Positions 17,866 to 25,363 of a DNA stretch of 50,355 bases are shown here, one piece after another. The notes beneath the pieces are model-generated. The model was not told the DNA's origin and did no database searches. It was given only the letters and a program-made list of their open reading frames with translations. Location: positions 1 through 50,355 of the forward strand of contig CAMWUL010000020.1 of NCBI GenBank assembly GCA_947177445.1. The letters run 5' to 3'. The position numbers were made by a program, and so were the translations under genes. This DNA is from an uncultured Lachnospiraceae bacterium. GTDB lineage: Bacteria; Bacillota; Clostridia; Lachnospirales; Lachnospiraceae. The first letter of the stretch is position 1, and each line of letters starts with the position of its first letter.

Positions 17866-18563
17866 ATAAATATCTGGCGCACTGCGGAGTCTGTTCCCGG
17901 CGGGAGGCGGATAAGCTGATCCGGCAGGGCGCCGTGACCGTGGACGGCGAGACGGCGGCTGCCGGCAGATCCGTTTTCGGAACGGAGGAAATATTTGTTT
18001 CGGGGAAAAAAGTCGGGAACCCCGACGCTTCAGTGGTGCTGGCTTTTTACAAGCCTGCGGGGGTGGTCTGCACCGAGAGGAGCTTTCACGGAGAAAAAAA
18101 GATAACGGATGTGATCCGCTATCCGGTGCGGGTCACCTATGCGGGAAGGCTTGACAAGGACTCGGAGGGACTGCTTCTTTTGACCAATGACGGTAATCTG
18201 ATTCAGGGTATGATGAAGGGAGCCAACCGTCATGAAAAAGAATATCAGGTCAGGGTGGACAGAGAAATTACGGGGGAATTCCTGAAAAAAATGTCCGGCG
18301 GCATATACCTGGAGGAGCTGGAGCAGAGAACCAGGGAATGTGTGGTGGAGCAGACGGGAAAATATACCTTTCGGATTATTCTGACCCAGGGCCTGAACAG
18401 ACAGATCAAGCGAATGTGCGCCGCCTGCGGATACCGGGTCAGAGGCCTGAAACGGATCAGGGTCATGCATATCACTCTGGGGGAGCTGAAGCCCGGAGAA
18501 TACAGGAAGCTGGACGATGGGGATGTGGAGCGGCTTTACAGAGACTGTGGGCTGGCACATTGA
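17847..18563 (+). CDS. rRNA pseudouridine synthase (RsuA/RluF type)
   Basis: A 238-residue enzyme with an N-terminal S4 RNA-binding domain (RINKYLAHCGVCSRREADKL) and a RsuA/RluB/E/F catalytic domain. The catalytic aspartate is in GRLDKDSEGLLLLTNDG. The C-terminal NRQIKRMCAACGYRVRGLKR looks closer to RluF, which modifies 23S rRNA at U2604, than to RsuA or RluB; that sub-assignment is by eye. It starts 19 bases inside the RNase H gene, so translation is probably coupled. Cytosolic, acting on rRNA. ligA follows after 71 bases, probably in the same transcript. Confidence 0.85.
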   Translation: MEQIRINKYLAHCGVCSRREADKLIRQGAVTVDGETAAAGRSVFGTEEIFVSGKKVGNPDASVVLAFYKPAGVVCTERSFHGEKKITDVIRYPVRVTYAGRLDKDSEGLLLLTNDGNLIQGMMKGANRHEKEYQVRVDREITGEFLKKMSGGIYLEELEQRTRECVVEQTGKYTFRIILTQGLNRQIKRMCAACGYRVRGLKRIRVMHITLGELKPGEYRKLDDGDVERLYRDCGLAH

Positions 18564-18634
18564 TCGGATAAAGGTAAAGTGAATGAAGCCGGAACATTTT
18601 GGGAGAGAAAGCAGATCAGACAAGGAGTGAGCGT

Positions 18635-20671
18635 ATGGGACCGGACATTTCAGATAAAGCAGTAAAAACAGAACGGATCAGACAGCTGGTGGAGACGCTG
18701 AACCGGGCATCCAGGGCTTATTATGCCCAGGACCGGGAGATCATGAGCAACCGGGAATATGACGAGCTGTATGAGGAGCTTCAGAGACTGGAGCAGGAGA
18801 CGGGAATGGTGCTGGCGGACAGCCCCACGGTCAGCGTAGGGTACGAGGCTGTGGAGGAGCTGCCCAAGGAGCGTCATGAAAGTCCCATGCTGTCTTTGGA
18901 TAAAACCAAGAGCCGCGAGGATCTGAGGGACTGGCTGCAGGGAAATTCCGGCGTTTTAAGCTGGAAGCTGGACGGGCTGACCATCGTGCTGACCTATGAG
19001 GGCGGAAGGCTGACAAAAGCGGTTACCAGAGGAAACGGTGAAATCGGCGAGGTTATTACCAACAATGCCAGGACCTTCCGGAATCTTCCAGTGACGATTC
19101 CTTACAAGGGACAGCTGGTACTGCGGGGAGAGGCGGTCATTTCCTACTCTGATTTTAACCGGATGAACCAGGAGATTGAGGACGCGGAGTCCCGATACAA
19201 GAACCCCAGAAATCTTTGCAGCGGCTCCGTGCGCCAGCTGAACAACGAGATCACTGCCCGGAGAAATGTGCGGTTTTATGCATTTTCCCTGGTAAAGGCC
19301 GAAGAGGGGGCGGGAGAGACTGCCGTATCAGTGGATTTCCATAACTCCCGCCGGGAGCAGTTTGGATTTCTGCGGGAGCAGGGCTTTGAGGTGGTGGAGC
19401 ATTATCCTGTTACGGAAGAAAATATCCTGGATGCAGTGGAGCTGTTTGAAAAAAAGATCGAGACCTACGATATTCCCTCCGACGGTCTTGTTCTGACCTA
19501 TGACGATATTGCATACGGCCTGTCTCTGGGAAGGACGGCGAAGTTTCCCAGACATTCCATTGCCTTTAAATGGGCGGATGAGCTGCGGGAAACCCGTCTG
19601 CTGGAAATGGAGTGGAGCGCCAGCCGCACAGGCCTGATCAACCCGGTGGCCATCTTTGAGCCGGTAGAGCTGGAGGGAACCACGGTCAGCAGAGCCTCTG
19701 TTCATAATATCAGCATTTTGAAGGGACTGAAGCTGGGGCTGGGAGACCGGATCACCGTATACAAGGCCAATATGATCATTCCTCAGATAGCCGAAAACCT
19801 GACCTGCAGCGATACGCTGGAAATACCGAAGGTATGTCCCGTCTGCGGCGGTCCTGCGGAAATCCGGCAGGTCAACGAGGTGCAGTCCCTGTATTGCACC
19901 AACGATATGTGTGCGGCGAAACGGATCAAGGCCTTCACCCTGTTTGTGAGCAGAGACGCCATGAATATTGACGGTCTTTCGGAGGCAACGCTGGAAAAGC
20001 TGATAGACAGGGGATTTATCCAGGAGTACGCCGATCTGTTCCATCTGGACCGATATCGGGAAGAGATCGTGGAGATGGAGGGCTTCGGAGAAAAATCCTG
20101 TCAAAATCTCCTGGACAGCATTGACCAGGCGCGCAGCACCACTCTGCCCAGAGTGATTTACGGGCTGGGAATCGAAAATATCGGTGTGGCCAATGCAAAA
20201 ATGCTGTGCCGCTGTTTTGAGTATGATCTGGAGAAAATGAAGGAGGCCGACGCGGAGACGCTCAGCGCCATCGACGGAGTGGGAGAGGTCATTGCCGCCG
20301 CTTTTGTGCAATACATGCATGATCCGGACAATCTGCTGCGGATCAGCCGTCTGATGGAGGAGCTGCAGGTGGAGAGGCCCGTGGTGCAGGAGGGAAGCCA
20401 GACGCTGGCGGGAATGAGCTTTGTTATCACCGGAAGCCTGATTCATTTTGCCAGCAGAAATGAGCTGAAGGAGCTGATAGAGCAAAAGGGCGGAAAGGTG
20501 GCGGGCAGCGTCACCGGCAAGACTGCCTGTCTGATCAACAATGATGTCATGTCCGGCTCCTCCAAGAATAAAAAGGCCAAGGAGCTGGGGGTGCCGATCC
20601 TGTCCGAGGAGGATTTCCTGACCCGGTATGATTTGGGGGAAGGGGGCGGACAGGAAGACGGCGCAGTTTGA
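18635..20671 (+). CDS. ligA: NAD-dependent DNA ligase
   Basis: A 678-residue bacterial ligase that seals nicks with NAD+ as adenylate donor. The order is the Ia domain (YYAQDREIMSNREYDELYEEL), the nucleotidyltransferase domain with catalytic Lys111 in SWKLDG, an OB fold, a four-cysteine zinc finger (CPVCGG...YCTNDMC), helix-hairpin-helix repeats and a C-terminal BRCT domain (FVITGSLIHFASRNELKELI). The motif after the lysine reads TRGNGEIGEVIT where most LigA have TRGDGTTGEDVT, so it belongs to a divergent clostridial branch. AAGGAG at 18622-18627 supports this ATG over an upstream TTG. metA follows after 55 bases, an unexpected partner. Confidence 0.93.
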   Translation: MGPDISDKAVKTERIRQLVETLNRASRAYYAQDREIMSNREYDELYEELQRLEQETGMVLADSPTVSVGYEAVEELPKERHESPMLSLDKTKSREDLRDWLQGNSGVLSWKLDGLTIVLTYEGGRLTKAVTRGNGEIGEVITNNARTFRNLPVTIPYKGQLVLRGEAVISYSDFNRMNQEIEDAESRYKNPRNLCSGSVRQLNNEITARRNVRFYAFSLVKAEEGAGETAVSVDFHNSRREQFGFLREQGFEVVEHYPVTEENILDAVELFEKKIETYDIPSDGLVLTYDDIAYGLSLGRTAKFPRHSIAFKWADELRETRLLEMEWSASRTGLINPVAIFEPVELEGTTVSRASVHNISILKGLKLGLGDRITVYKANMIIPQIAENLTCSDTLEIPKVCPVCGGPAEIRQVNEVQSLYCTNDMCAAKRIKAFTLFVSRDAMNIDGLSEATLEKLIDRGFIQEYADLFHLDRYREEIVEMEGFGEKSCQNLLDSIDQARSTTLPRVIYGLGIENIGVANAKMLCRCFEYDLEKMKEADAETLSAIDGVGEVIAAAFVQYMHDPDNLLRISRLMEELQVERPVVQEGSQTLAGMSFVITGSLIHFASRNELKELIEQKGGKVAGSVTGKTACLINNDVMSGSSKNKKAKELGVPILSEEDFLTRYDLGEGGGQEDGAV

Positions 20672-20726
20672 GGGAAAGCGCAAAGAGCTGTCCGTAAAAT
20701 AAATGAAGAGTGAGGAACAGAGAATC

Positions 20727-21632
20727 ATGCCGATCAAAACACAGAGTGATCTGCCTGCAAAGGAGATACTGGAAAATGAAAATATTTTTGTGATGGACGA
20801 ATCCCGGGCGGTGCACCAGGACATCCGGGCCCTGAACGTGCTGATCCTGAACAACATGCCGGTCAAGCAGGATACGGAGCTGCAGCTGCTGCGGGCGCTG
20901 TCCAACACGCCCCTGCAGATCGACGTGACCTTTATGAATGTGAAGAGCCATGTGTCCGTCAATACGCCGGCCAGTCATCTGAACAAATTTTATACCACCA
21001 TCGATGAGATCCGTGACAGAAAATTTGACGGAATGATCGTGACGGGGGCGCCGGTGGAGGACATATCCTTCGAGGAGGTGGATTACTGGCAGGAAATATG
21101 TGAGATTTTTGACTGGGCCGAGACCCACGTGACCTCCACCCTGCATATATGCTGGGCGGCTCAGGCGGGATTTTACTATTATTATGGAATCAATAAGCAG
21201 CCCCTGTCCCGGAAGCTGTCGGGCATCTACGAGCACAGGGTCGCGAATCGTAAGGTTCCCCTGGTCAGAGGCTTCGACGATATTTTCCTGGCCCCTCACA
21301 GCCGTCACACGGAAACGCCGGCCCAGGCTATTCATGCCTGCCCTGAGCTGACCGTGCTGGCAGAGTCTTCCGTGGCGGGAGTATATCTGGCCATTGCGGA
21401 GGGAGGCAGGAAGATCTTTGTGGCGGGACACCCGGAGTATGACAGATATACCTTGAAAAATGAATATGACAGGGACCAGAGCAGGGGACTTTCCGTTCCG
21501 ATTCCCTATAACTATTTTCCCGGGGACGATCCGAAGCAGCGTCCGCTGCTCCAGTGGCGTTCCCACAGCAATAATCTGTACAGCAATTGGCTCAATTACT
21601 ATGTGTACCAGGTGACGCCGTATGAGCTGTAG
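20727..21632 (+). CDS. metA: Homoserine O-acyltransferase, probably acetyl-specific
   Basis: A 301-residue MetA-family enzyme that activates homoserine for methionine synthesis. The catalytic Cys142 is in HICWAAQAG, and His235/Glu237 are in GHPEYD. Residue 111 is glutamate in VTGAPVE; in studied enzymes of this family Glu111 favours acetyl-CoA, while the E. coli succinyltransferase has glycine there. So it probably makes O-acetylhomoserine despite the usual annotation as succinyltransferase. The frame is open from an ATG at 20703, but the family start MPIK and TGAGGA at 20711-20716 point to 20727. It lies close behind ligA. Its substrate comes from the hom gene at 41.6 kb. Confidence 0.92.
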   Translation: MPIKTQSDLPAKEILENENIFVMDESRAVHQDIRALNVLILNNMPVKQDTELQLLRALSNTPLQIDVTFMNVKSHVSVNTPASHLNKFYTTIDEIRDRKFDGMIVTGAPVEDISFEEVDYWQEICEIFDWAETHVTSTLHICWAAQAGFYYYYGINKQPLSRKLSGIYEHRVANRKVPLVRGFDDIFLAPHSRHTETPAQAIHACPELTVLAESSVAGVYLAIAEGGRKIFVAGHPEYDRYTLKNEYDRDQSRGLSVPIPYNYFPGDDPKQRPLLQWRSHSNNLYSNWLNYYVYQVTPYEL

Positions 21633-21807
21633 TTGGTTTTTTATAGGGGTAGGGTGTATATGTTAGGTACTTAATTTCTACGGAATTGAAACATACCCCC
21701 TGTATGTCAATCCACAGATCTATAATGTTTGTTATTATAAAAAGTTGTGGAAATTGGTGCATATGTGAAGTATAATGTAGAAAATGTTATCTTATGGGAG
21801 GATTGTT

Positions 21808-22314
21808 ATGGCTTTGATTAAATGTCCTGAATGTGGGAGAGAGATTTCTGACAAAGTAACAAAATGTTCTTATTGCGGAACTAATATAGAAGAAATCGAG
21901 TCATATAACAAAAAAGACAAATTAGGTGCTGTTATCAAAAAAGTTGGATTAGTGATTGTAATTCTTATTTTACTATTTATATGTATAAGTGTTGTCAGCT
22001 CACACTTAAAAATGAAAACTTTTGAGGGATATGTAGATGAATTTATCCATCATTGGGATAGAATGGTAGAAGCATCTCGAAAAGACCCTGTAGATTTTCT
22101 AACAATGGATATTTATGAAAGAGCACTATGTACAGATATGCGATCTATTTCTGAATCATATGTGGAATTTGATGATAAAACAAAAGTAAATGATTATTTA
22201 GAAAGACACACATATAAGGATATGTTTGAATATGTTATGGAACTGATTATAGAAGACGGTAGAGAATATAGTATAAATAAAGAATTTATTGAATTTTACA
22301 CAAATATGAAATGA
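21808..22314 (+). CDS. Zinc-ribbon single-pass membrane protein
   Basis: A 168-residue protein. An N-terminal zinc ribbon has the pairs CPEC (Cys6, Cys9) and CSYC (Cys20, Cys23). A hydrophobic segment follows at about 46-68 (LVIVILILLFICISVV), then an outer domain of about 100 residues rich in acidic and aromatic residues that I do not recognise. With the ribbon inside and the tail outside, it could be a small sensor or scaffold. GGGAGG lies 6 bases before the ATG at 21808. Codon use is much more AT-rich than metA or the following genes, so it probably belongs to transferred DNA. Function unknown. Confidence 0.65.
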   Translation: MALIKCPECGREISDKVTKCSYCGTNIEEIESYNKKDKLGAVIKKVGLVIVILILLFICISVVSSHLKMKTFEGYVDEFIHHWDRMVEASRKDPVDFLTMDIYERALCTDMRSISESYVEFDDKTKVNDYLERHTYKDMFEYVMELIIEDGREYSINKEFIEFYTNMK

Positions 22315-22475
22315 TATTAAATTTTTAGAGACACCATTGGATTATAAGCGATTCACGTGGATTTGAAATAGAATTTATAATATAGTATGGTGATTCTTCT
22401 GTGACCAGTAAATAGAATACAAGCAATATATTATATATAATATATTAATAAAACTGAATACTGACAAGAATTTAC

Positions 22476-22506
22476 GGCACTGTCAAAAAGTAATGGCAGT
22501 GCCTTT
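22476..22506 (+). terminator. Terminator in the AT-rich island
   Basis: GGCACTGTCA pairs with TGGCAGTGCC (one G-T) around 8 bases, followed by TTTA. It is about 160 bases downstream of the zinc-ribbon gene. Confidence 0.6.
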
Positions 22507-23035
22507 AGAATATGGAAATGAGTAGGATAATACGACTGTAAAAAGAAGGAATTATTAGAAAATGTGACAGCTCTGTTTTCGGTTTTTGCGTAATAGGTAG
22601 CGGCGTATATATTAATCCGTGCGATTTATGTAAACATTAGCCTTCCTATGAGCTAAAAATTTGATCAAAAGAAGAAAATTATGGAGAAATAAATATTGTA
22701 AAGTAATATGTTAATCTGTTTGAGGTAAGGGCATGGTTGATTGATCGTGTCCTTCCTGTATATTGAGTGATTGAATTTGAAAAGTGAATATTGAATATCA
22801 TGATACTGTAAAATTTCAGTATCTCCTTGAAATATAAAGAAATTTCTATGAATTCGGAGGATTATTTTGTAAAAATGACAGAAACAACGCAAAAAAAGCA
22901 TTATTAATTATAAAAGTGGTGCCGTTTTTTTCACGTTCGGGAAGAGCGGTCTTTTGTCTTTTTATATTTGTTTATATTTATTTAATTGTATTATTCCCGC
23001 AAAAAGAGTAACATATCGTCATAAGTCCTAAGAAA
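22507..23035. other. AT-rich non-coding stretch, possible decayed genes
   Basis: No gene with a ribosome binding site and reasonable length is visible. A plus-strand frame near 22562-22655 reads VTALFSVFA, two stops, then VAAYILIRAIYVNISLPMS, which may be the relic of a membrane protein. A perfect 7-bp hairpin GATACTG/CAGTATC lies at 22802-22823. A good AGGAGG-like site near 22856 precedes only a 10-codon frame. The rest is featureless AT-rich DNA. Confidence 0.4.
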
Positions 23036-23080
23036 AACCCTCCGGGACGGAGGTGTGCGGACAGGAAAGGCAGGAACGAT

Positions 23081-23473
23081 ATGAGAGAGAAATTTCAGCG
23101 CTTTATGTGGGGGCGTTATGGCAATGACAGACTGAATCAGTTTCTGATGATATGTGCCATGGTGTTTCTGGTGCTTTCGATGATATTCAGAGGATTTTTT
23201 TACCTGGGAGCCCTAGCGCTGATGGTTTATGCGTATTTTCGCATGTTTTCCCGCAATACTGCCAGGAGAACGGCGGAGAATCAGTGGTATCTGCGCAGAG
23301 AAATGAAGGTCAAAGGGTTTTTCCGGAAAAAGAAAAAGGAATTCGGTCAGCGCAGGGAATATCATATTTATAAATGTCCTAACTGTAAACAAAAGCTCCG
23401 GGTGCCCAGAGGCAGAGGGCGCATTGCCATCAGCTGCAGAAAATGCGGAAATGAGTTTATCAGGAGGAGTTGA
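23081..23473 (+). CDS. Small membrane protein with C-terminal zinc ribbon
   Basis: A 130-residue protein with two hydrophobic segments close together (about 20-36 and 38-52, FLMICAMVFLVLSMIF and YLGALALMVYAYF). A very basic stretch follows (RKKKKEFGQRRE), then a zinc ribbon CPNCKQKLRVPRGRGRIAIS with CRKC. The ribbon should face the cytoplasm and may bind nucleic acid or protein. The leader carries a small CCTCCG/CGGAGG hairpin at 23039-23053 and AGGAA upstream of the ATG. It is the first gene of a tight group with the DUF5685 and J-domain genes. I do not know its function. Confidence 0.7.
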   Translation: MREKFQRFMWGRYGNDRLNQFLMICAMVFLVLSMIFRGFFYLGALALMVYAYFRMFSRNTARRTAENQWYLRREMKVKGFFRKKKKEFGQRREYHIYKCPNCKQKLRVPRGRGRIAISCRKCGNEFIRRS

Positions 23474-23484
23474 AAGCACAGACC

Positions 23485-24318
23485 ATGTTTGGGTACATTA
23501 TCATCAATAAGGCCGAGATGAAATTCAAGGAATTTGATGTTTATCATTCCTTTTACTGCGGGATCTGCCGGGACCTGAAGCGGAGGTTTGGAGCCGTGGG
23601 GCAGCTTTCCTTAAGCTATGACATGACGTTCCTGGCCATGCTTCTCACAGGTCTGTATGAACCGGAGACACGGATTTCCAGCTGCAAGTGCGCCGCACAC
23701 CCCTTTGAAAGACACGAGACCAGGAATAATATTTATACGGAATATGCGGCGGATATGAACGCGCTTTTTGCATGCTACAAGTGCCAGGACGACTGGGAGG
23801 ATGAGAAAAAGCTGTGGAGGCTTGTCTACGGAAAGCTTCTGGAGGGCAGGGCAGGGAAGCTGCGGGAGGCTTATGCGGAGAAAATCCGGCAGATCAGCCT
23901 GCTGATGCAGAACTTTTATGAAACGGAACGATCTGAAAGGGCGGATATCGACACGCTGGCAGGGCTTTTTGGGAAGGTTATGGCCCGGATTGTGGCGGTG
24001 CACCAGGATGAATGGACGGACAACTTGAGCGCTCTTGGTTTTTTCCTGGGAAAATTTATTTATATCATGGATGCCTATGAGGATGTGGAAACGGATATCA
24101 AAAAGGGAACCTTTAACCCGTTGAAACGAAAATACGAAAGTCATGATTTTGAGGAAGAGTGCCGGACGATCCTCATGATGATGATGTCGGAGTGCTGCCG
24201 GGAGTTCGAAAAGCTTCCGATTCTGGAAAATGTGGAGATTCTGCGGAACATCCTGTACTCCGGAGTCTGGTGCAGGTATGAGACGATCCATGAAATGCGT
24301 CTGAAAAGAGTTCAGTAA
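23485..24318 (+). CDS. DUF5685 family protein
   Basis: A 277-residue protein that matches DUF5685 as I know it. It starts [20 protein letters not shown] followed by [13 protein letters not shown], and has a cysteine set ([17 protein letters not shown]) suggestive of metal binding. The rest is helical, with a [18 protein letters not shown] segment reminiscent of an all-alpha terpenoid-synthase-like fold; that is only a visual impression. No enzymatic role is established. The frame opens at a TTG at 23470, but family similarity begins at the ATG at 23485, 11 bases after the preceding stop; AGGAGG lies inside the end of the upstream gene. Co-transcribed with its neighbours. Confidence 0.75.
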   Translation: MFGYIIINKAEMKFKEFDVYHSFYCGICRDLKRRFGAVGQLSLSYDMTFLAMLLTGLYEPETRISSCKCAAHPFERHETRNNIYTEYAADMNALFACYKCQDDWEDEKKLWRLVYGKLLEGRAGKLREAYAEKIRQISLLMQNFYETERSERADIDTLAGLFGKVMARIVAVHQDEWTDNLSALGFFLGKFIYIMDAYEDVETDIKKGTFNPLKRKYESHDFEEECRTILMMMMSECCREFEKLPILENVEILRNILYSGVWCRYETIHEMRLKRVQ

Positions 24319-24434
24319 GCCGGGCATGTGGCCGGGAAAGAGGAGAGTTTGGAAGCAAACCTCCAAATATTGATTGGTACGCGTGCAGGAGGGTGTGTGA
24401 ACACTCCTCCATAAGCGCGCATAGGGGTGTAAGT

Positions 24435-25196
24435 ATGTACGATCCATACAGTGTGCTGGGAGTTGGCAGGAACGCTTCCGAGGAAGAGATTAAAAAGGCA
24501 TATAAGGCGCTGAGCCGGAAATACCATCCGGATGCCAATATAAACAACCCGAACAAGGATCAGGCGGAGGAGAAGTTTAAGCAGATCCAGGCGGCCTATC
24601 AGCAGATCATGCAGGAGCGCACCTCGGGCTACAGCGGCGGCTATGGCGGTCAGGGGTACCAGAATGCAGGCGGCGGCTACGGAGGCGGCGCCTCGGGCTA
24701 TGGGGGCGGCCAGGGGTACGGGCCTTTCGGCGGCTTCGGGCCCTTTGGCGGCTTTGGCTTCGGGGGCTTCGGCCAGGGGCAGAATACCGGTTACGAGGAA
24801 AATAATAACCTGCGGGCCGCGGGAAACTATATCCGAAACGGCTACTATCGGGAGGCCAGAACCTCTCTGGACGGGCTGGGTCCTCAGGAGAGGAATGCCA
24901 GATGGTACTATTACAGTGCCATTGCCCATGCGGGGCTGGGCAACAACGTGGCGGCTCTGGAGCATGCCAGGAAGGCATCGGCCATGGAGCCCGGCAACAG
25001 TGATTACAGAAGTCTGGTGCAGAGGTTTGAAAGCGGAGGCAGCTGGTACGAGCAGAGACAGGCGGCCTATGGCTATCCTGTCATGGGCGGCGGGGCGGTG
25101 TGCAATACCTGTCTGAAGCTGTGCGTTTTAAACGCCATGTGCAACCTTTGCTGCTGCGGCGGCGGTTATGGCGCCCGGGGAATGTACTGCTGCTAA
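24435..25196 (+). CDS. J-domain protein with Gly/Phe region and Cys-rich tail
   Basis: A 253-residue non-canonical DnaJ-like protein. The J domain occupies residues 1-65 ([20 protein letters not shown], then KYHPDAN with the HPD motif that stimulates DnaK). A G/F/Y-rich region covers about 68-125, then a TPR-like helical part ([28 protein letters not shown]). The last 35 residues hold nine cysteines ([19 protein letters not shown]). The zinc-finger and CTD domains of true DnaJ are missing, so it is a specialised co-chaperone, perhaps working with DUF5685. The open frame starts 14 codons earlier; the ATG at 24435 begins the J domain directly. The tail could bind metal or be lipidated; unknown. 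Confidence 0.8.
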   Translation: MYDPYSVLGVGRNASEEEIKKAYKALSRKYHPDANINNPNKDQAEEKFKQIQAAYQQIMQERTSGYSGGYGGQGYQNAGGGYGGGASGYGGGQGYGPFGGFGPFGGFGFGGFGQGQNTGYEENNNLRAAGNYIRNGYYREARTSLDGLGPQERNARWYYYSAIAHAGLGNNVAALEHARKASAMEPGNSDYRSLVQRFESGGSWYEQRQAAYGYPVMGGGAVCNTCLKLCVLNAMCNLCCCGGGYGARGMYCC

Positions 25197-25204
25197 AATT
25201 CCTA

Positions 25205-25233
25205 TTGCTTTTTCCTACGTTCTCGCTTATAAT
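25205..25233 (+). promoter_or_regulatory. Promoter of the nrdD leader
   Basis: TTGCTT at 25205-25210 and TATAAT at 25228-25233, spacing 17. Transcription should start near 25240, about 125 bases before nrdD. Confidence 0.6.
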
Positions 25234-25280
25234 GAAACTCAAAATGTTGATATGAGGCGGGGAAGAGACACTAGATATTG

Positions 25281-25321
25281 AGAGTCGCATCCGTATAGTC
25301 TTGTGGTGCGGCTCTTTTTTT
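25281..25321 (+). terminator. Terminator inside the nrdD leader
   Basis: AGAGTCGCATC pairs over 11 bp (with G-T wobbles) with GGTGCGGCTCT, followed by seven or eight T. It lies between the promoter at 25205 and nrdD at 25364, so it is either an attenuator or the end of a roughly 80-nt small RNA. Confidence 0.7.
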
Positions 25322-25363
25322 GCACCTGTCCTGCCCGAAAATACTGATTGCAGGGAGGAAAAA

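Noticed and set aside
19328..20962. 544-codon minus-strand frame opposite ligA and metA
   Set aside because: Crosses two real plus-strand genes and their intergenic gap; no recognisable domain.
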